A stretch of 64,000 bases of DNA from Tannerellaceae bacterium (GTDB lineage Bacteria > Bacteroidota > Bacteroidia > Bacteroidales > Tannerellaceae): contig JAIRPK010000062.1 of NCBI GenBank assembly GCA_031257015.1, positions 1 through 64,000 on the forward strand. Reading direction: 5' to 3'. A program made the position numbers and the translations under genes. Below the pieces are notes generated by a model. That model searched no databases. It was not told the origin of the DNA and saw only the letters and a list, made by a program, of their open reading frames with translations. Below are positions 34,882-44,708 of this stretch, piece by piece. The first letter of the stretch is position 1; every line of letters starts with the position of its first letter.

Positions 34882-37197
34882 TTACAGGCCGGTGAAAAAG
34901 CAGGCAATATGATAAACAGCGAAGGAGGTGAGCCAGGCAAGTATGCAGGTGTAAACCGTTGTGAATGCACCCCATTTCCATGAGCCGCTCTCGCGGGAGA
35001 TGGCGATTATTGTTGCTATGCAGGGGAAGTAGAGCATGATGAAGAACATGAAGCTCAATGCGCCGGGTATGGAGAAGGCAGGCATACGGAGAATCTCGAA
35101 CGTACTTTGTATGACTTCCTTGGCCGCAAGGCCGTTAATGATGGCAACACTCATCTTCCAGTCGAAGCCCATAGGCTGAAATACAGGCTGGATGAAATGG
35201 CCGATCCTGGCAATGAAAGAATTTTGTAAATGGACATATTCGTCGGTCGTGCCGGGCTGCAACGGAAAGTAACGCAACGCCCATATTATTATGGAGGCAA
35301 TGAGGATGATGCCGCCCATTTTGCGAAGGAACTGCTTGCCTTTTTCCCACATGTGGATGAGCACGGAACGGACGGTCGGCAGCCGGTAAGGCGGCAGCTC
35401 CATAACGAACGGAAGATCTTCGCCCCTGAACAGGAAGCGCTTGAACAGCCGGGCGAGGAGGACGGCAATGGCTATTCCGGAAACGTATAGCAGAAAGACC
35501 GTCAGCGCCTGCCGACCGGGGAAGAATGTTTCGGCCAGCATGATCAGGACGACGTATCGCGCACTGCAGCTCATAAGCGGGTTGACCAGCATGGTTATCA
35601 TCCGGCTATTGCGGCTCTCAATGGCTCTTGCGGACATGATTGCCGGGACGTTACAGCCGAATCCCATGACAAGCGAGATGAACGAACGCCCGTGAAGCCC
35701 CATCTTGTGCATAAGCTTGTCCATAATAAAGACTGCACGCGCCATATAGCCGGTATCTTCCATGAAGGATATGAAGAGGTAGAGCATCAGAATGTTCGGG
35801 AGGAAGACGACGACGCCTCCAACGCCGGTGATGATTCCGCCGACGAGCAGGTCTTTCAGCATCCCGTCGGGCATATACTGACGGGTGAGTTCGCCGATGC
35901 CGTCCACCATGTTTTCAAGCCACAACTTGGGGTATTCGCCCAGCCAGAACGTTGCTCCGAACATGAGGAACATGAACGCGAAAAAGATGGGATACCCCAG
36001 CAGACGGTGGGTCACGATTGCATCAATCGTACCGGTGCGCGTGTTCTTTTGCGGCTCGCCGGGCGAGAATGTTTCGCGAAGCGCTCCGGCAATGAAGCCA
36101 TAGCGTGCATTGGTGAGGGCAGTTTCAGCATCCTCGCCGACGAGCCGCTCGACGATGCCTGCATGTTCGTCACGCTCACGGAGGATTTCATCTCCATTGG
36201 GCAGGGCGGTGATGAACTCCTCCGCCTCCACGTCATGCTCAAGCAGGCGGATGGCGAGGAGGCGCTTCGACACGCCGTCGCCGATATGCTCATTCTTTGT
36301 CAGCGCCCGACGGATATGCGTGATGCCGGTCTCCAGATCCTCTCCATAATTAATATGTATATGGTGCAGGGCAGGGTCGCTTCCTTCATAAACGCGGATG
36401 ACGCTGTTGAACAGCTCGCGGATGCCTTCGCCGGTACGTCCGACGGTAGGCGACACGGGGGCGCCGATCAGTTTTGCAAGTGAGTTGCAGTCGAGCGTTG
36501 CTCCTTGCTTAATCATTGCATCGTACATGTTGAGGGCGACGACAATCGGCATGTCCATATCAATAAGCTGCGTGGTGAGATAGAAATTGCGCTCAAGATT
36601 CGAGGCGTCTACCACATTGATGACAACATCCGGATGCTCGTCTGCCAGGTATTTTCTTACATATCTTTCTTCCGGCGAATAGGGGGATATGGAGTAGGCG
36701 CCCGGCAAATCGACGATGCGGAACGTGTAGCCGTTTTGCCTGAACACTGCCTCTTTTGCATCGACTGTTACTCCGGCATAATTGCCAGTATGCTCGTGCG
36801 CTCCGGAGGCCATATTAAAGATGGTTGTCTTGCCGCAATTCGGGTTGCCGACGAGGGCTACGTTGATTGTCTTTCCCTTCTCTATTGCTATTGTGCGAAT
36901 CTCTTCGGCGGATATGGAAAGGGGCGACGGCTGCATACGGTCGGCTGCATTTGCCGAGGGAGTGCCGGTGGCTGTGAGGCTGATTATTTCGATCAATGCT
37001 GCTTCGCTGCGCCTGAGGCTTACGTCGTAGCCCATGACCTTATAATGGACAGGATCATTGAGCGGAGCGTTCCGTAGAGCTTCGACTTCCTTTCCGTTGA
37101 TGAAGCCCATTTCGATTATTCGTTTGCGGAAATTCCCCCGGCCGAGGACTTTAATGATGATTCCCTTTTCTCCCGTATGCAATTCGGATAGTCTCAT
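34882..37197 (-). CDS. feoB: Ferrous iron transporter, FeoA-FeoB fusion
   Basis: Residues 1-75 form an SH3-like FeoA domain (MRLSELHTGEKG, YDVSLRRSEAALIEI). From about 115 the FeoB GTPase domain has GNPNCGKTTIFN (G1), NYAGVTVDA (G2), DLPGAYS (G3) and NMYD (G4), followed by the GDI helices and membrane domain with the Gate motifs (GFGCNVPAIMSAR and PLMSCSARYVVLIML). Total 771 residues. It takes up Fe(II) across the inner membrane. The FeoA fusion is common in Bacteroidales. The small Cys-rich partner follows within 7 bases. Confidence 0.96.
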   Translation of the reverse strand: MRLSELHTGEKGIIIKVLGRGNFRKRIIEMGFINGKEVEALRNAPLNDPVHYKVMGYDVSLRRSEAALIEIISLTATGTPSANAADRMQPSPLSISAEEIRTIAIEKGKTINVALVGNPNCGKTTIFNMASGAHEHTGNYAGVTVDAKEAVFRQNGYTFRIVDLPGAYSISPYSPEERYVRKYLADEHPDVVINVVDASNLERNFYLTTQLIDMDMPIVVALNMYDAMIKQGATLDCNSLAKLIGAPVSPTVGRTGEGIRELFNSVIRVYEGSDPALHHIHINYGEDLETGITHIRRALTKNEHIGDGVSKRLLAIRLLEHDVEAEEFITALPNGDEILRERDEHAGIVERLVGEDAETALTNARYGFIAGALRETFSPGEPQKNTRTGTIDAIVTHRLLGYPIFFAFMFLMFGATFWLGEYPKLWLENMVDGIGELTRQYMPDGMLKDLLVGGIITGVGGVVVFLPNILMLYLFISFMEDTGYMARAVFIMDKLMHKMGLHGRSFISLVMGFGCNVPAIMSARAIESRNSRMITMLVNPLMSCSARYVVLIMLAETFFPGRQALTVFLLYVSGIAIAVLLARLFKRFLFRGEDLPFVMELPPYRLPTVRSVLIHMWEKGKQFLRKMGGIILIASIIIWALRYFPLQPGTTDEYVHLQNSFIARIGHFIQPVFQPMGFDWKMSVAIINGLAAKEVIQSTFEILRMPAFSIPGALSFMFFIMLYFPCIATIIAISRESGSWKWGAFTTVYTCILAWLTSFAVYHIACFFTGL

Positions 37198-37218
37198 AAT
37201 TTACAATTGTTATATAAC

Positions 37219-37248
37219 CAAAGATATGTCGGTAAACCAATTCGGCAA
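37219..37248 (-). promoter_or_regulatory. Promoter of the feo operon
   Basis: Minus strand TTG (37246-37248), 19-base spacer, TATCTTTG (37219-37226), 22 bases before the ATG. I see no convincing Fur or DtxR box. The stretch from 37249 to 37501 shows no gene. Confidence 0.7.
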
Positions 37249-37501
37249 TTGCCCCAAAGTTCAGGCCTTTGCCGCATAATTGCAATCCCCACGATCAGGG
37301 ATTTACTAAAAAGTATATAGCCGCTTGTGGGGATGAAGGACAAAAGATTTTCGATTTAATATTTGAGCGAAAGGGAGGGCGTATGGAAGGAAGTCGGCGG
37401 AGGGGCAACCATGTCTGTCCTGACAGGAGCAATGCCTGTCTTTATTGCAATCTTTTGCAGGTGAAAGCTATATTGAGAAATACGGGAGAAAGGGCAAAAA
37501 A

Positions 37502-37532
37502 AATCCTCCTATTTCAATTTAATAGGAGGATT
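37502..37532 (-). terminator. Terminator of the tRNA-Glu/rpsT unit
   Basis: A perfect 12-bp stem (AATCCTCCTATT/AATAGGAGGATT) with a 7-base loop, followed on the minus strand by six more T. Confidence 0.92.
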
Positions 37533-37538
37533 AATCAT

Positions 37539-37793
37539 TTATCCAAGTGTATTTACGTGTCTGGCAAGCTTGGACTTTAAGTTAGACGCTTTGTTTTTAT
37601 GTATTATATGCCTTTTAGCCAATTTATCCAGCATGGAGCATACGCGAGGAAACAATTCAACTGCAGCTTCTTTTTCGCTTGTTTCGCGCAAACGTTTTAC
37701 TGCATTTCTTGCTGTTTTCGCATAATACCTGTTATGTAAACGTCTTGCATTGGATTGTCTAATCCTTTTTAATGCTGATTTATGATTTGCCAT
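37539..37793 (-). CDS. rpsT: 30S ribosomal protein S20
   Basis: An 84-residue basic protein beginning [19 protein letters not shown], the typical S20 start, and containing [19 protein letters not shown] near the end. It binds 16S rRNA in the small subunit. The start is ATG 37793; the longer frame to 37907 runs through a tRNA gene and is not used. A tRNA-Glu gene lies 33 bases upstream on the same strand, and both probably share one promoter and one terminator. Confidence 0.97.
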   Translation of the reverse strand: MANHKSALKRIRQSNARRLHNRYYAKTARNAVKRLRETSEKEAAVELFPRVCSMLDKLAKRHIIHKNKASNLKSKLARHVNTLG

Positions 37794-37826
37794 TTTTAAT
37801 TCTAAATTATAGCTTGTTATGAATTG

Positions 37827-37898
37827 TAGCCCATAGGGGAATCGAACCCCTCTTTCAAGAATGAAAATCTTGCGTCCTAACCGATAGACGAATGAGCC
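37827..37898 (-). tRNA. tRNA-Glu (anticodon TTC)
   Basis: The minus strand folds into a cloverleaf: acceptor GGCTCAT pairs with ATGGGCT using G-U pairs, the anticodon stem CAAGA/TCTTG encloses loop TTTTCAT with anticodon TTC, and the T arm has GGTTCGATTCC inside a GGGG/CCCC-type stem. CCA is not encoded. Confidence 0.95.
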
Positions 37899-37915
37899 GT
37901 TTTTCAATACGGCTG

Positions 37916-37946
37916 CAAAGATAGATGTTTTTATTTAACTGGCAAA
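37916..37946 (-). promoter_or_regulatory. Consensus promoter of tRNA-Glu and rpsT
   Basis: Minus strand TTTG (37943-37946), a 19-base spacer and TATCTTTG (37916-37923): a perfect Bacteroidetes housekeeping promoter, 17 bases before the tRNA. Confidence 0.85.
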
Positions 37947-38094
37947 TAATTCTAAAGAAATTACAGTTTTAAATACATAATATCCGTGACTGTAATTGTT
38001 TGCACGGGATATTTTATGCCGTGTTCTTTTGATTATTTCTTTAAATCGGTGCTGCAATGAAAGGGATGAGTTTTGCAACATGGTGAAAGAAAAA

Positions 38095-38121
38095 GCGTGA
38101 GCCTCATACGAGAACTCACGC
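38095..38121 (-). terminator. Terminator of pckA
   Basis: A 7-bp stem (GCGTGAG/CTCACGC) with a 13-base loop; on the minus strand TTTTTCTTT follows. Confidence 0.75.
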
Positions 38122-38156
38122 GATCATTTTAAAATGAACAATGTATATGCTTTGCC

Positions 38157-39752
38157 TTATAACTGCGGGCCGGAGGCTATCAGAGCCTTGGCTGCTTCGT
38201 TATCGCAATATTGCTCGAAGTTTTTGATGTATTTTGCGGCAAGCGCTTTGGCTTTCTCTTCCCATTCACCAGCCTTGGAATAAGTGTCGCGGGGATCAAG
38301 GATTCCTTCGGAGACGTTATTCAGCTTCTTGGGAGCATAGAGGTTAAGGATAGGAATGTGAACGGTTTCGGCTTTTTCGATTGAGCCGTCGATGATGGCG
38401 TCGATGATGGCGCGAGTGTCTTTTATGGAGATGCGTTTGCCGGAACCGTTCCAGCCGGTGTTAACAAGATAAGCTTTAGCCCCATGTTCTTTCATCTTCT
38501 TGGCAAGGACGCTTGCGTACTTGGTGGGATGGAGTGTGAGGAAGGCTTCGCCGAAGGCGGGGGAGAAGGAGGGCAGTGGCTCGGTTATACCGCGTTCTGT
38601 TCCGGCTAATTTGGAGGTATAGCCGCAGAGGAAGTGGTATTGGGCTGATTTCTCATCAAGGATGGATACCGGGGGGAGAACTCCAAAGGCATCGGCGGAG
38701 AGGTAGATAATCTTGCTCGCATGACCGGCGCGGGAGGGGAGGACGATCTTGTTAATGTGGTGTATTGGATAGGATACGCGAGTGTTTTCTGTTTTGGAGG
38801 CTTCCTTGGAGTAATCAGGTGTGCCGTCGGATTTGACGGTGACATTCTCCAGAAGAGCGTCGCGACGGATAGCACGCCAAATGTCAGGCTCGTTCTCCTT
38901 GCTCAGGTCGATAACCTTGGCGTAGCAGCCGCCTTCATAGTTGAATACGCCGTTGTCGTCCCAGCCGTGCTCGTCGTCGCCGATGAGGAAGCGCTTGGGA
39001 TCGGCTGAAAGGGTGGTTTTCCCTGTTCCGGAGAGACCGAAGAAAATGGCTACGTCACCGTCTTTCCCTACGTTTGCGGAGCAGTGCATTGAGGCGATGC
39101 CTCGCAGGGGGAGGTAGTAGTTTTGCATGGAGAACATGCCTTTTTTCATTTCTCCTCCATACCAGGTGCCGCCAATGATTTGTTCTTTTTCCGTGAGGTT
39201 GAACAATACATATACTTCGGAGTTCAGGCCATGTTCTTTCCATTTGGGATTGGTTGTCTTCGAGCCGTTGAATACGACGAAGTCCGGTTCGCCATAGTTG
39301 GCCAGCTCGAAGTGAGATGGACGAATGAACATGTTGGTTACGAAATGGGCTTGCCAGGCAACTTCAACGATGAAGCGGACTTTCATGCGTGTATCTTCGT
39401 TCGTGCCACAGAAGGTGTCAACAACGTAGAGCTTCTTTGCGGAATTAAGTTGTTTCAGGGTGTTTGCTTTCAAGTCTGCCCAGATTGCAGGGGATACAGG
39501 TTTGTTGATGTTACCGTCCCACCAGATGGTGTTTTCGGATACGGCGTCTTTAACGATGTAGCGGTCTTTCGGGGAGCGGCCGGTGAATTTGCCGGTATCG
39601 ACGGATACCGCTCCGGTGTTGGTCAGTACGCCTTTCTCGAATCCCTCGTTGGCGTCACTCATTTCTGCTTGAAATAAGTCTTCGTAAGATGGGTTTTGGA
39701 CAACTTCAATGCTGCTGTCTATTCCATACTTGCTTAAATCTAATTTAGCCAT
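38157..39752 (-). CDS. pckA: ATP-dependent phosphoenolpyruvate carboxykinase
   Basis: Interconverts oxaloacetate and phosphoenolpyruvate in the cytoplasm; in Bacteroidales it mostly fixes CO2 onto PEP toward succinate during fermentation. Motifs are FTGRSPKDR near residue 55, the kinase-1a P-loop [16 protein letters not shown] near 240, GDDEHGWDD just after it, and [11 protein letters not shown] near 435. The 531-residue length matches the ATP class. The start is ATG 39752 ([10 protein letters not shown]); the longer frame extends into the promoter region. It is a single-gene unit with its own promoter and terminator. Confidence 0.97.
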   Translation of the reverse strand: MAKLDLSKYGIDSSIEVVQNPSYEDLFQAEMSDANEGFEKGVLTNTGAVSVDTGKFTGRSPKDRYIVKDAVSENTIWWDGNINKPVSPAIWADLKANTLKQLNSAKKLYVVDTFCGTNEDTRMKVRFIVEVAWQAHFVTNMFIRPSHFELANYGEPDFVVFNGSKTTNPKWKEHGLNSEVYVLFNLTEKEQIIGGTWYGGEMKKGMFSMQNYYLPLRGIASMHCSANVGKDGDVAIFFGLSGTGKTTLSADPKRFLIGDDEHGWDDNGVFNYEGGCYAKVIDLSKENEPDIWRAIRRDALLENVTVKSDGTPDYSKEASKTENTRVSYPIHHINKIVLPSRAGHASKIIYLSADAFGVLPPVSILDEKSAQYHFLCGYTSKLAGTERGITEPLPSFSPAFGEAFLTLHPTKYASVLAKKMKEHGAKAYLVNTGWNGSGKRISIKDTRAIIDAIIDGSIEKAETVHIPILNLYAPKKLNNVSEGILDPRDTYSKAGEWEEKAKALAAKYIKNFEQYCDNEAAKALIASGPQL

Positions 39753-39818
39753 TTTGTGTTTACTATTATTTAATTGATTTATTATAACCTTGTTTATTGC
39801 GTAAATGCTTAAGGCGCT

Positions 39819-39847
39819 CAAAGGTAGTACATATTTTTCATTTGCAA
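39819..39847 (-). promoter_or_regulatory. Promoter of pckA
   Basis: Minus strand TTG (39845-39847), 18-base spacer, TACCTTTG (39819-39826). The leader is about 60 bases. Confidence 0.7.
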
Positions 39848-40293
39848 CTTCAACAATTGTTTCTTCTTTTCCTCTGCCGGGAAACTGCTTATTATGAATA
39901 TGTCGGGGCTGTTTTTCTTTTTCATGTTTATGTTTGTCCGGAAGAAAAGCATGGGGGTTGATGCCAAAATGTCTGCTTTCGTGTGGGTTTTGATTGAGAG
40001 CGTCAATCTGCGAATGACATTATAAATAAAATTCATTTGTTTTGATTTCTATTTTCATTCTTTTTTTGATATATGCTTGGTAAATCGTTCTGTCCGAAGA
40101 TACAGTGATTCTGCAGGAGTTTCATGCTCAAAGGCAGTACTGAAGAATGAATGTCTATCACCTGTTGGCGGCTTGTTTTTTTTGAACGGTCATGAAAATA
40201 TTGCATCATACGGGTTTCTATTTTAAATAGTTTATTATGCTTTTGTGAACAATACGGAATTGAAAATCGCCCATTGTTCTCCAGCGGTCAAAT
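39848..40293. other. Spacer with no recognised gene
   Basis: About 450 bases between the pckA promoter and array A5. Short ORFs have no supporting features. Confidence 0.5.
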
Positions 40294-40419
40294 TTGATTC
40301 TCAAAGAATCACGCTTGACTCTCTGAGAATCACGTTTGATTCTTGGAGAATCATGTTTGACATTCGAAGCCTTTCACGAGATTCCTGGACTGTCAAACGA
40401 GATGTTTTGAGCTTTTTAT
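40294..40419. repeat. Array A5: six 21-bp units, three clear and three decayed
   Basis: Clear units start at 40294, 40315 and 40336 with TTGATTCT or TTGACTCT, a short loop and AGAATCA; each forms a hairpin with GATTCT/AGAATC arms. Units at 40357, 40378 and 40399 keep the 21-bp spacing but are diverged. The array lies between rnr and pckA. Confidence 0.8.
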
Positions 40420-40535
40420 GAAATTTTAGGAGAGCTAACCGAATGGCGCTGAAAAAAGGCTGTGAAGAAAAGTATCTGTGATTAATGTTTATGCCTGGCA
40501 ATCGCGGGACGCTGTTTGTGAAAAATTATGCGTCG

Positions 40536-42731
40536 TCAAGCTTTTCCGGATTTCGTTGAGAGTAGCTTATAGTCAAGCTGCTTGCGTGCCAGGTTCGCAC
40601 CGGCGATGCGCACTGTTACGGAATCGCCCAGCCTGTATTTATGTTTGCGCCGTCGTCCGGAGAGGCAATAGTTTGTTTCGTCAAATTCGTAATAATCATC
40701 CTCCAAATCGCGTATCGGGACAAGTCCTTCGCATTTGTTTTCATTCAGTTCAACGTACAAGCCCCATTCGGTGACGCCGGAGATGATGCCGTCAAATACT
40801 TGTCCCAGCTTGTCGCTCATAAATTCCACTTGCTTGTACTTGATTGAGGCTCGTTCGGCATTGGCGGCCGTTTGTTCCATATTCGAGCTGTGCTTGCAGA
40901 GGTCTTCGAGTTTTCCTTTCTGCACGCTTCGTCCGCCTTCAAGATAATGTTCCAGCAATCTGTGCACCATCATGTCCGGGTATCGTCTGATGGGCGAAGT
41001 GAAATGCGTATAATAATCGAACGCCAGGCCGTAGTGCCCAACGTTGACTGTCGTATATCGTGCTTTTTGCATGGCTCGGACGGCAAGTGATTCGATCATG
41101 TTTTCCTCCGGCCTTCCCTGCGCAGCATCAAGCAGACTGTTGATGCTTTTTGACATTTCTATGCTATTGCCTTCCGTCTTTAGCTTATATCCAAATCGGC
41201 GTATGAACGTGGCAAATGTTTCTATCCGCTCCTGGTCGGGGAGGTCGTGAATACGATAGACGAAGGTTTTTGCGGCCTTGCCCTTTGGTGTTTTCCATAT
41301 GTAGCCGGCGACGGTTTGATTGGCGAGGAGCATGAACTCTTCGATGAGTTTATTAGCGTCCTGTGCTACTTTGGCATATATGCTTATGGGTTTTCCCTGC
41401 TCGTCGATTTCAAATTTAACTTCGCAACGATCGAAGTTTATTGCTCCATTACGAAAGCGCCGCTCGCGCAATTTCCTGGCCAAATCATTAAGCGCAGCCA
41501 ACTCGTCGCAACAGTCGCCTTCGCCTGTATCCAGTATTTGCTGCGCCTCTTCGTAAGCAAAGCGCCGCTTGCTTCTGATAACTGTGCGAACAATACGATA
41601 TTGAACGGTCGTCGCATCTGCATCAAGTTCAAAAATCACCGCGAAGCAAAGCTTATCCTCATCTGGCCGCAAGGAACAAATATGATTACTCAAGCGCTCC
41701 GGCAGCATTGGGATAGTTCGGTCAACAAGATATACAGAGGTCGCTCGCGTCTGCGCTTCTCGTTCGATAATAGTGTCAGGCTTGACGTAATGCGTAACAT
41801 CAGCGATATGAACGCCGACTTCCCAGTTGCCGTTCGGAAGCAGGCGGGCAGAGAGGGCATCATCAAAGTCTTTAGCATCTTTCGGATCAATCGTGAATGT
41901 GAGAATCCGGCGGAAGTCCTCGCGCCGAGCAATTTCTGCCGGAGATATATCTTCAGATATGCGCCGTGCAGCTTTCTCAGCAACTTCGGGATATTTATAC
42001 GGGAGACCAAATTCAGCCAGTATTGCGTGCATCTCCGTCGTGTTCTCGCCCGATTTTCCAAGGACATCGACTACTTCTCCGAGTGGGTTCTTGGCGTTTT
42101 CCGGCCATTCAATAATGCGGACGACGGCTTTGTAGCCATTGCGCCCGTCTCCCAAATACTCCTTGGGGATAAATATATCGTTCGCAAGCGTCTTGTCCTC
42201 AGTAACCAGGAATGCGTAGCCCTTAACCACCTGGAGCGTGCCTACGTAAGTACGCTCAATTCGTTCAAGCACCTCTATCACCTCTGCTTCCGGCGACTTC
42301 CCTTTGCGACGTGCCAGAAGTTGCACTTTCACCTTGTCGCCGTCCATAGCATGGCCTGACTTCCGTTCGGCCACAAAGACAGGCGAGCCACCGTCTTCAG
42401 GGAGAAACATATTTTTCCCGTTATGTCGACGCTGGAACGTCCCGACAGCAGTTGTGCACAGAGTATTGATCCGGAATCTCCCTCTCTCGACCTCGCAAAT
42501 GACGTCTTCGCTCGCGAGGGCATACACGATGTCTGCAACCATGGCTCGTTGAGCGAGCTTTTCTATTCCGGTGCGTTTGCAGATTTGTTTGTAGTTAAGA
42601 AGCTCGTGGGGCGAATCCTGAAGGACATCTATTACGGCTTGTGTGAGTTGGGATTTTTTCATGCGCCTGGTGGATTTTCCTGTTTGAGCGCTTTTTTCGT
42701 TGCCTTTGTTCTTGCTTTTGCTTCTTGCCAT
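40536..42731 (-). CDS. rnr: Ribonuclease R
   Basis: A processive 3'-5' exoribonuclease that degrades structured RNA. After a basic N-terminal extension (residues 1-28) come a winged-helix region, cold-shock domains, and the RNB catalytic domain with PKDAKDFDDALSARLL near 290 (metal-binding Asp residues) and HFTSPIRRYPDMMVHRLLEHYL near 585. A C-terminal S1 domain (FDGIISGVTEWGLYVELNENKCEG) follows. The 731 residues match the family. It is a single-gene unit preceded by a TATCTTTG box. Confidence 0.96.
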   Translation of the reverse strand: MARSKSKNKGNEKSAQTGKSTRRMKKSQLTQAVIDVLQDSPHELLNYKQICKRTGIEKLAQRAMVADIVYALASEDVICEVERGRFRINTLCTTAVGTFQRRHNGKNMFLPEDGGSPVFVAERKSGHAMDGDKVKVQLLARRKGKSPEAEVIEVLERIERTYVGTLQVVKGYAFLVTEDKTLANDIFIPKEYLGDGRNGYKAVVRIIEWPENAKNPLGEVVDVLGKSGENTTEMHAILAEFGLPYKYPEVAEKAARRISEDISPAEIARREDFRRILTFTIDPKDAKDFDDALSARLLPNGNWEVGVHIADVTHYVKPDTIIEREAQTRATSVYLVDRTIPMLPERLSNHICSLRPDEDKLCFAVIFELDADATTVQYRIVRTVIRSKRRFAYEEAQQILDTGEGDCCDELAALNDLARKLRERRFRNGAINFDRCEVKFEIDEQGKPISIYAKVAQDANKLIEEFMLLANQTVAGYIWKTPKGKAAKTFVYRIHDLPDQERIETFATFIRRFGYKLKTEGNSIEMSKSINSLLDAAQGRPEENMIESLAVRAMQKARYTTVNVGHYGLAFDYYTHFTSPIRRYPDMMVHRLLEHYLEGGRSVQKGKLEDLCKHSSNMEQTAANAERASIKYKQVEFMSDKLGQVFDGIISGVTEWGLYVELNENKCEGLVPIRDLEDDYYEFDETNYCLSGRRRKHKYRLGDSVTVRIAGANLARKQLDYKLLSTKSGKA

Positions 42732-42754
42732 ACTGGTACTAAATTGTTATTGTG

Positions 42755-42762
42755 CAAAGATA
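42755..42762 (-). promoter_or_regulatory. -7 box of rnr
   Basis: The minus strand reads TATCTTTG, 23 bases before the ATG at 42731. No -33 TTTG is seen at the right distance. Confidence 0.5.
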
Positions 42763-43014
42763 ATAATATGCAGGAGATTAGCTCTGCTCTTTCCCATGGC
42801 GCCGGCAGCTGCCTGCGCGTCCATCTCTCGCCTGCTACGCTTGCAGTTTAAATTTCACACAAAACGGGCGGTTGCTGTCCGCTGATATGCACGTATCCTG
42901 ACAAGTGGGCACTGTCCGTTGCTTAATATTCCAGTTCCAGTCCTGGCAGGTCAGGCGGATGTCTCAACACTGTCGCAAAATAATTTCCTCGCTCGCCGGA
43001 CAATACTTGCCTGC

Positions 43015-43641
43015 TTAAAAAAGCCGGTAAACAATTGCGCCGGCATCACCCGATACGCTAACAGAAAAACTTTCTCCAATAGCCTCGTTCAGCGTGCACC
43101 GCCACCAGGAAATCGGGCACATGTCTGCCAATTCCCATCGCAACCCAGCTGTCGTCAGGCGTGCTCCTGGGCGGGGAGTAAAGAGCGAGACCTGCTGTCC
43201 GGGCCAGCTCGCGAACGTCATCTTTTCTCTTACAGGAGTAAAAATGCCGAAGTCGGAGATCATTTCTATCTCATTAATAATATAAGAGTAATCCAAAAGA
43301 AGAGAAATATTGCCCAGCGTATGATCCTCGCGAAGCCCGGTAGCGCCCAGGATAATTGCCTTTTCGTATCCGGCCGAGCGTGCATAGTTAACCGCCTTTG
43401 TCAAGTCATTGGTCTCCTGTTCCTCAACGCGGTGGAGAAGCGAGGCGTAACGCTGTTGCAGATTCTTGGGAACGCTGTCTAAATCGCCGACGATTGCCTG
43501 AATAGAAATATTTCGTTCATGCAGCTTGATTATTGCACCGTCGCAGGCAATAACGTCCCGCGAGTTATGCAGCAAATCATACGCACGGCTGGAAGATGGA
43601 AAGCTTCCGTTTGCAACAATAACACATTCCTTAACCGGCAT
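43015..43641 (-). CDS. Thiamine pyrophosphokinase
   Basis: Converts thiamine and ATP to thiamine pyrophosphate. Motifs are VIACDGAI near residue 32, AIVGDLDSVP near 50, QETNDLTKAVNYA near 73 and ILGATGLREDHTLGN near 95, all typical of TPK; the C-terminal beta domain follows. I placed the start at ATG 43641, one base after the pnuC stop and with GGAAGG ten bases upstream; ATG at 43659 is possible. It pairs with the upstream permease, consistent with salvage of imported thiamine. Confidence 0.92.
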   Translation of the reverse strand: MPVKECVIVANGSFPSSSRAYDLLHNSRDVIACDGAIIKLHERNISIQAIVGDLDSVPKNLQQRYASLLHRVEEQETNDLTKAVNYARSAGYEKAIILGATGLREDHTLGNISLLLDYSYIINEIEMISDFGIFTPVREKMTFASWPGQQVSLFTPRPGARLTTAGLRWELADMCPISWWRCTLNEAIGESFSVSVSGDAGAIVYRLF

Positions 43642-43642
43642 C

Positions 43643-44275
43643 TCACAGTTGCCTTCCATTTTTTCGCCATGAACGATAGCCAACAACGGCCAGCGCTATG
43701 TAACAGGAATACAGTACTGTACTTGGGTATAACCCGGTAAGGACGCAAAGCCCGACCAGTACGGCATCGGAGAAAATCCAGAACAACCAGTGCTCAATAA
43801 TCTTATAAGCAAGTATCAAAGTCGCCACAACACTGGCGGACATTGTGAACGCATCCATAGCTCGTTTCCAAAAGACAACCGCCGACTGCTCAGGCGTCAG
43901 GCCGGACGCGCCCACCTCTGCCGGCGAATCCATTCCCTCGCCAAGATACATAAGTGCAAAGTAAACTGTTACGCTAAGCACGCAGATGGCTGCAACCAGC
44001 ATCAAGCCGAGCTTCAGGGTAAGCCTTCGATAAACGATTCCCGTCTCCTGCGCAGCTCCCTTTCGATACTTCCATCGCCAAATCCCGTATATGCCTGCCA
44101 GGACGAAATATACCTGCAAAAGCATCTGTGCATACACGCCCTTTTTCATGAATACGCCTGCATAAATGAGGCCGGTGACGATTCCAAGCACCCACATCCA
44201 CGTGCGCTGCTTTATCTGGAAATAGAGGTAAAGCAATCCGGTTAGAACTCCAAAGATTTCTATGTAAATGTTCAT
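43643..44275 (-). CDS. PnuC/PnuT-family vitamin permease, probably thiamine
   Basis: A 210-residue inner-membrane protein with about seven hydrophobic segments, beginning MNIYIEIFGVLTGLLYLYF and containing KQRTWMWVLGIVTGLIYAGVF and the C-terminal WLFWIFSDAVLVGLCVLTGLY. The PnuC family moves nicotinamide riboside, but Bacteroidetes members next to a thiamine kinase and a thiamine receptor are known as PnuT. Here the next gene is thiamine pyrophosphokinase and a TPP-riboswitch receptor lies upstream, so thiamine is the likely substrate. Confidence 0.88.
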   Translation of the reverse strand: MNIYIEIFGVLTGLLYLYFQIKQRTWMWVLGIVTGLIYAGVFMKKGVYAQMLLQVYFVLAGIYGIWRWKYRKGAAQETGIVYRRLTLKLGLMLVAAICVLSVTVYFALMYLGEGMDSPAEVGASGLTPEQSAVVFWKRAMDAFTMSASVVATLILAYKIIEHWLFWIFSDAVLVGLCVLTGLYPSTVLYSCYIALAVVGYRSWRKNGRQL

Positions 44276-44298
44276 TTATTATTCTTCCTTTTCGGGGA

Positions 44299-44306
44299 CA
44301 AATATA
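44299..44306 (-). promoter_or_regulatory. Possible -7 box of the permease-TPK unit
   Basis: The minus strand reads TATATTTG, 23 bases before the permease ATG, with no -33 match. The short leader leaves no room for a second riboswitch. Confidence 0.45.
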
Positions 44307-44501
44307 AATAATTAAGCAGATAAAATCAGGAATTGTGAAAGATGAATACAATAACGCGACTAATGTATACTCTCCTGGTTTTCCGATATGTTCCGGCAGG
44401 CATCCGGGAATGTCTAAATGCGCAGCAATTACCGGATATTTTATAAATACTGTTAATTGTAAAATTAGTATTCAAATATATATGCAATAATTAAGCTTGT
44501 G

Positions 44502-44592
44502 CACAATTGTGACTGATGTGAATCACAGTTGTGATTTATCAAAGTCATAATTGTGACCGAAGTAAGTCACAGCTGTGACTTGACTTTGTCAC
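44502..44592. repeat. Array A6: four units of exactly 22 bp
   Basis: Units start at 44502, 44524, 44546 and 44568 with the 10-bp (near-)palindromes CACAATTGTG, CACAGTTGTG, CATAATTGTG and CACAGCTGTG; the fifth start (CAC) is at 44590. The 12-base linkers differ but mostly end AGT or AAT. The array lies exactly between the receptor's terminator and the permease's -7 box. Confidence 0.92.
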
Positions 44593-44613
44593 TTCGTTTA
44601 TATATATAATAAA

Positions 44614-44649
44614 AGCCTGTACAAGCCAGTGTTAATGCTTGTACAGGCT
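44614..44649 (-). terminator. Terminator of the thiamine receptor gene
   Basis: A perfect 13-bp stem (AGCCTGTACAAGC/GCTTGTACAGGCT) with a 10-base loop; T-rich on both sides. Confidence 0.9.
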
Positions 44650-44708
44650 GGAGTTTTTGCTTGGGGAAATGAATTTCCCTGCTGCAGGAGGCTAGTTTAC
44701 ATGCTTTA

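Noticed and set aside
37794..37907. N-terminal extension of the S20 frame
   Set aside because: It is translated tRNA-Glu sequence; S20 begins [10 protein letters not shown].
39818..40036. 72-codon minus-strand ORF upstream of pckA
   Set aside because: Covers the pckA promoter and has no family features.
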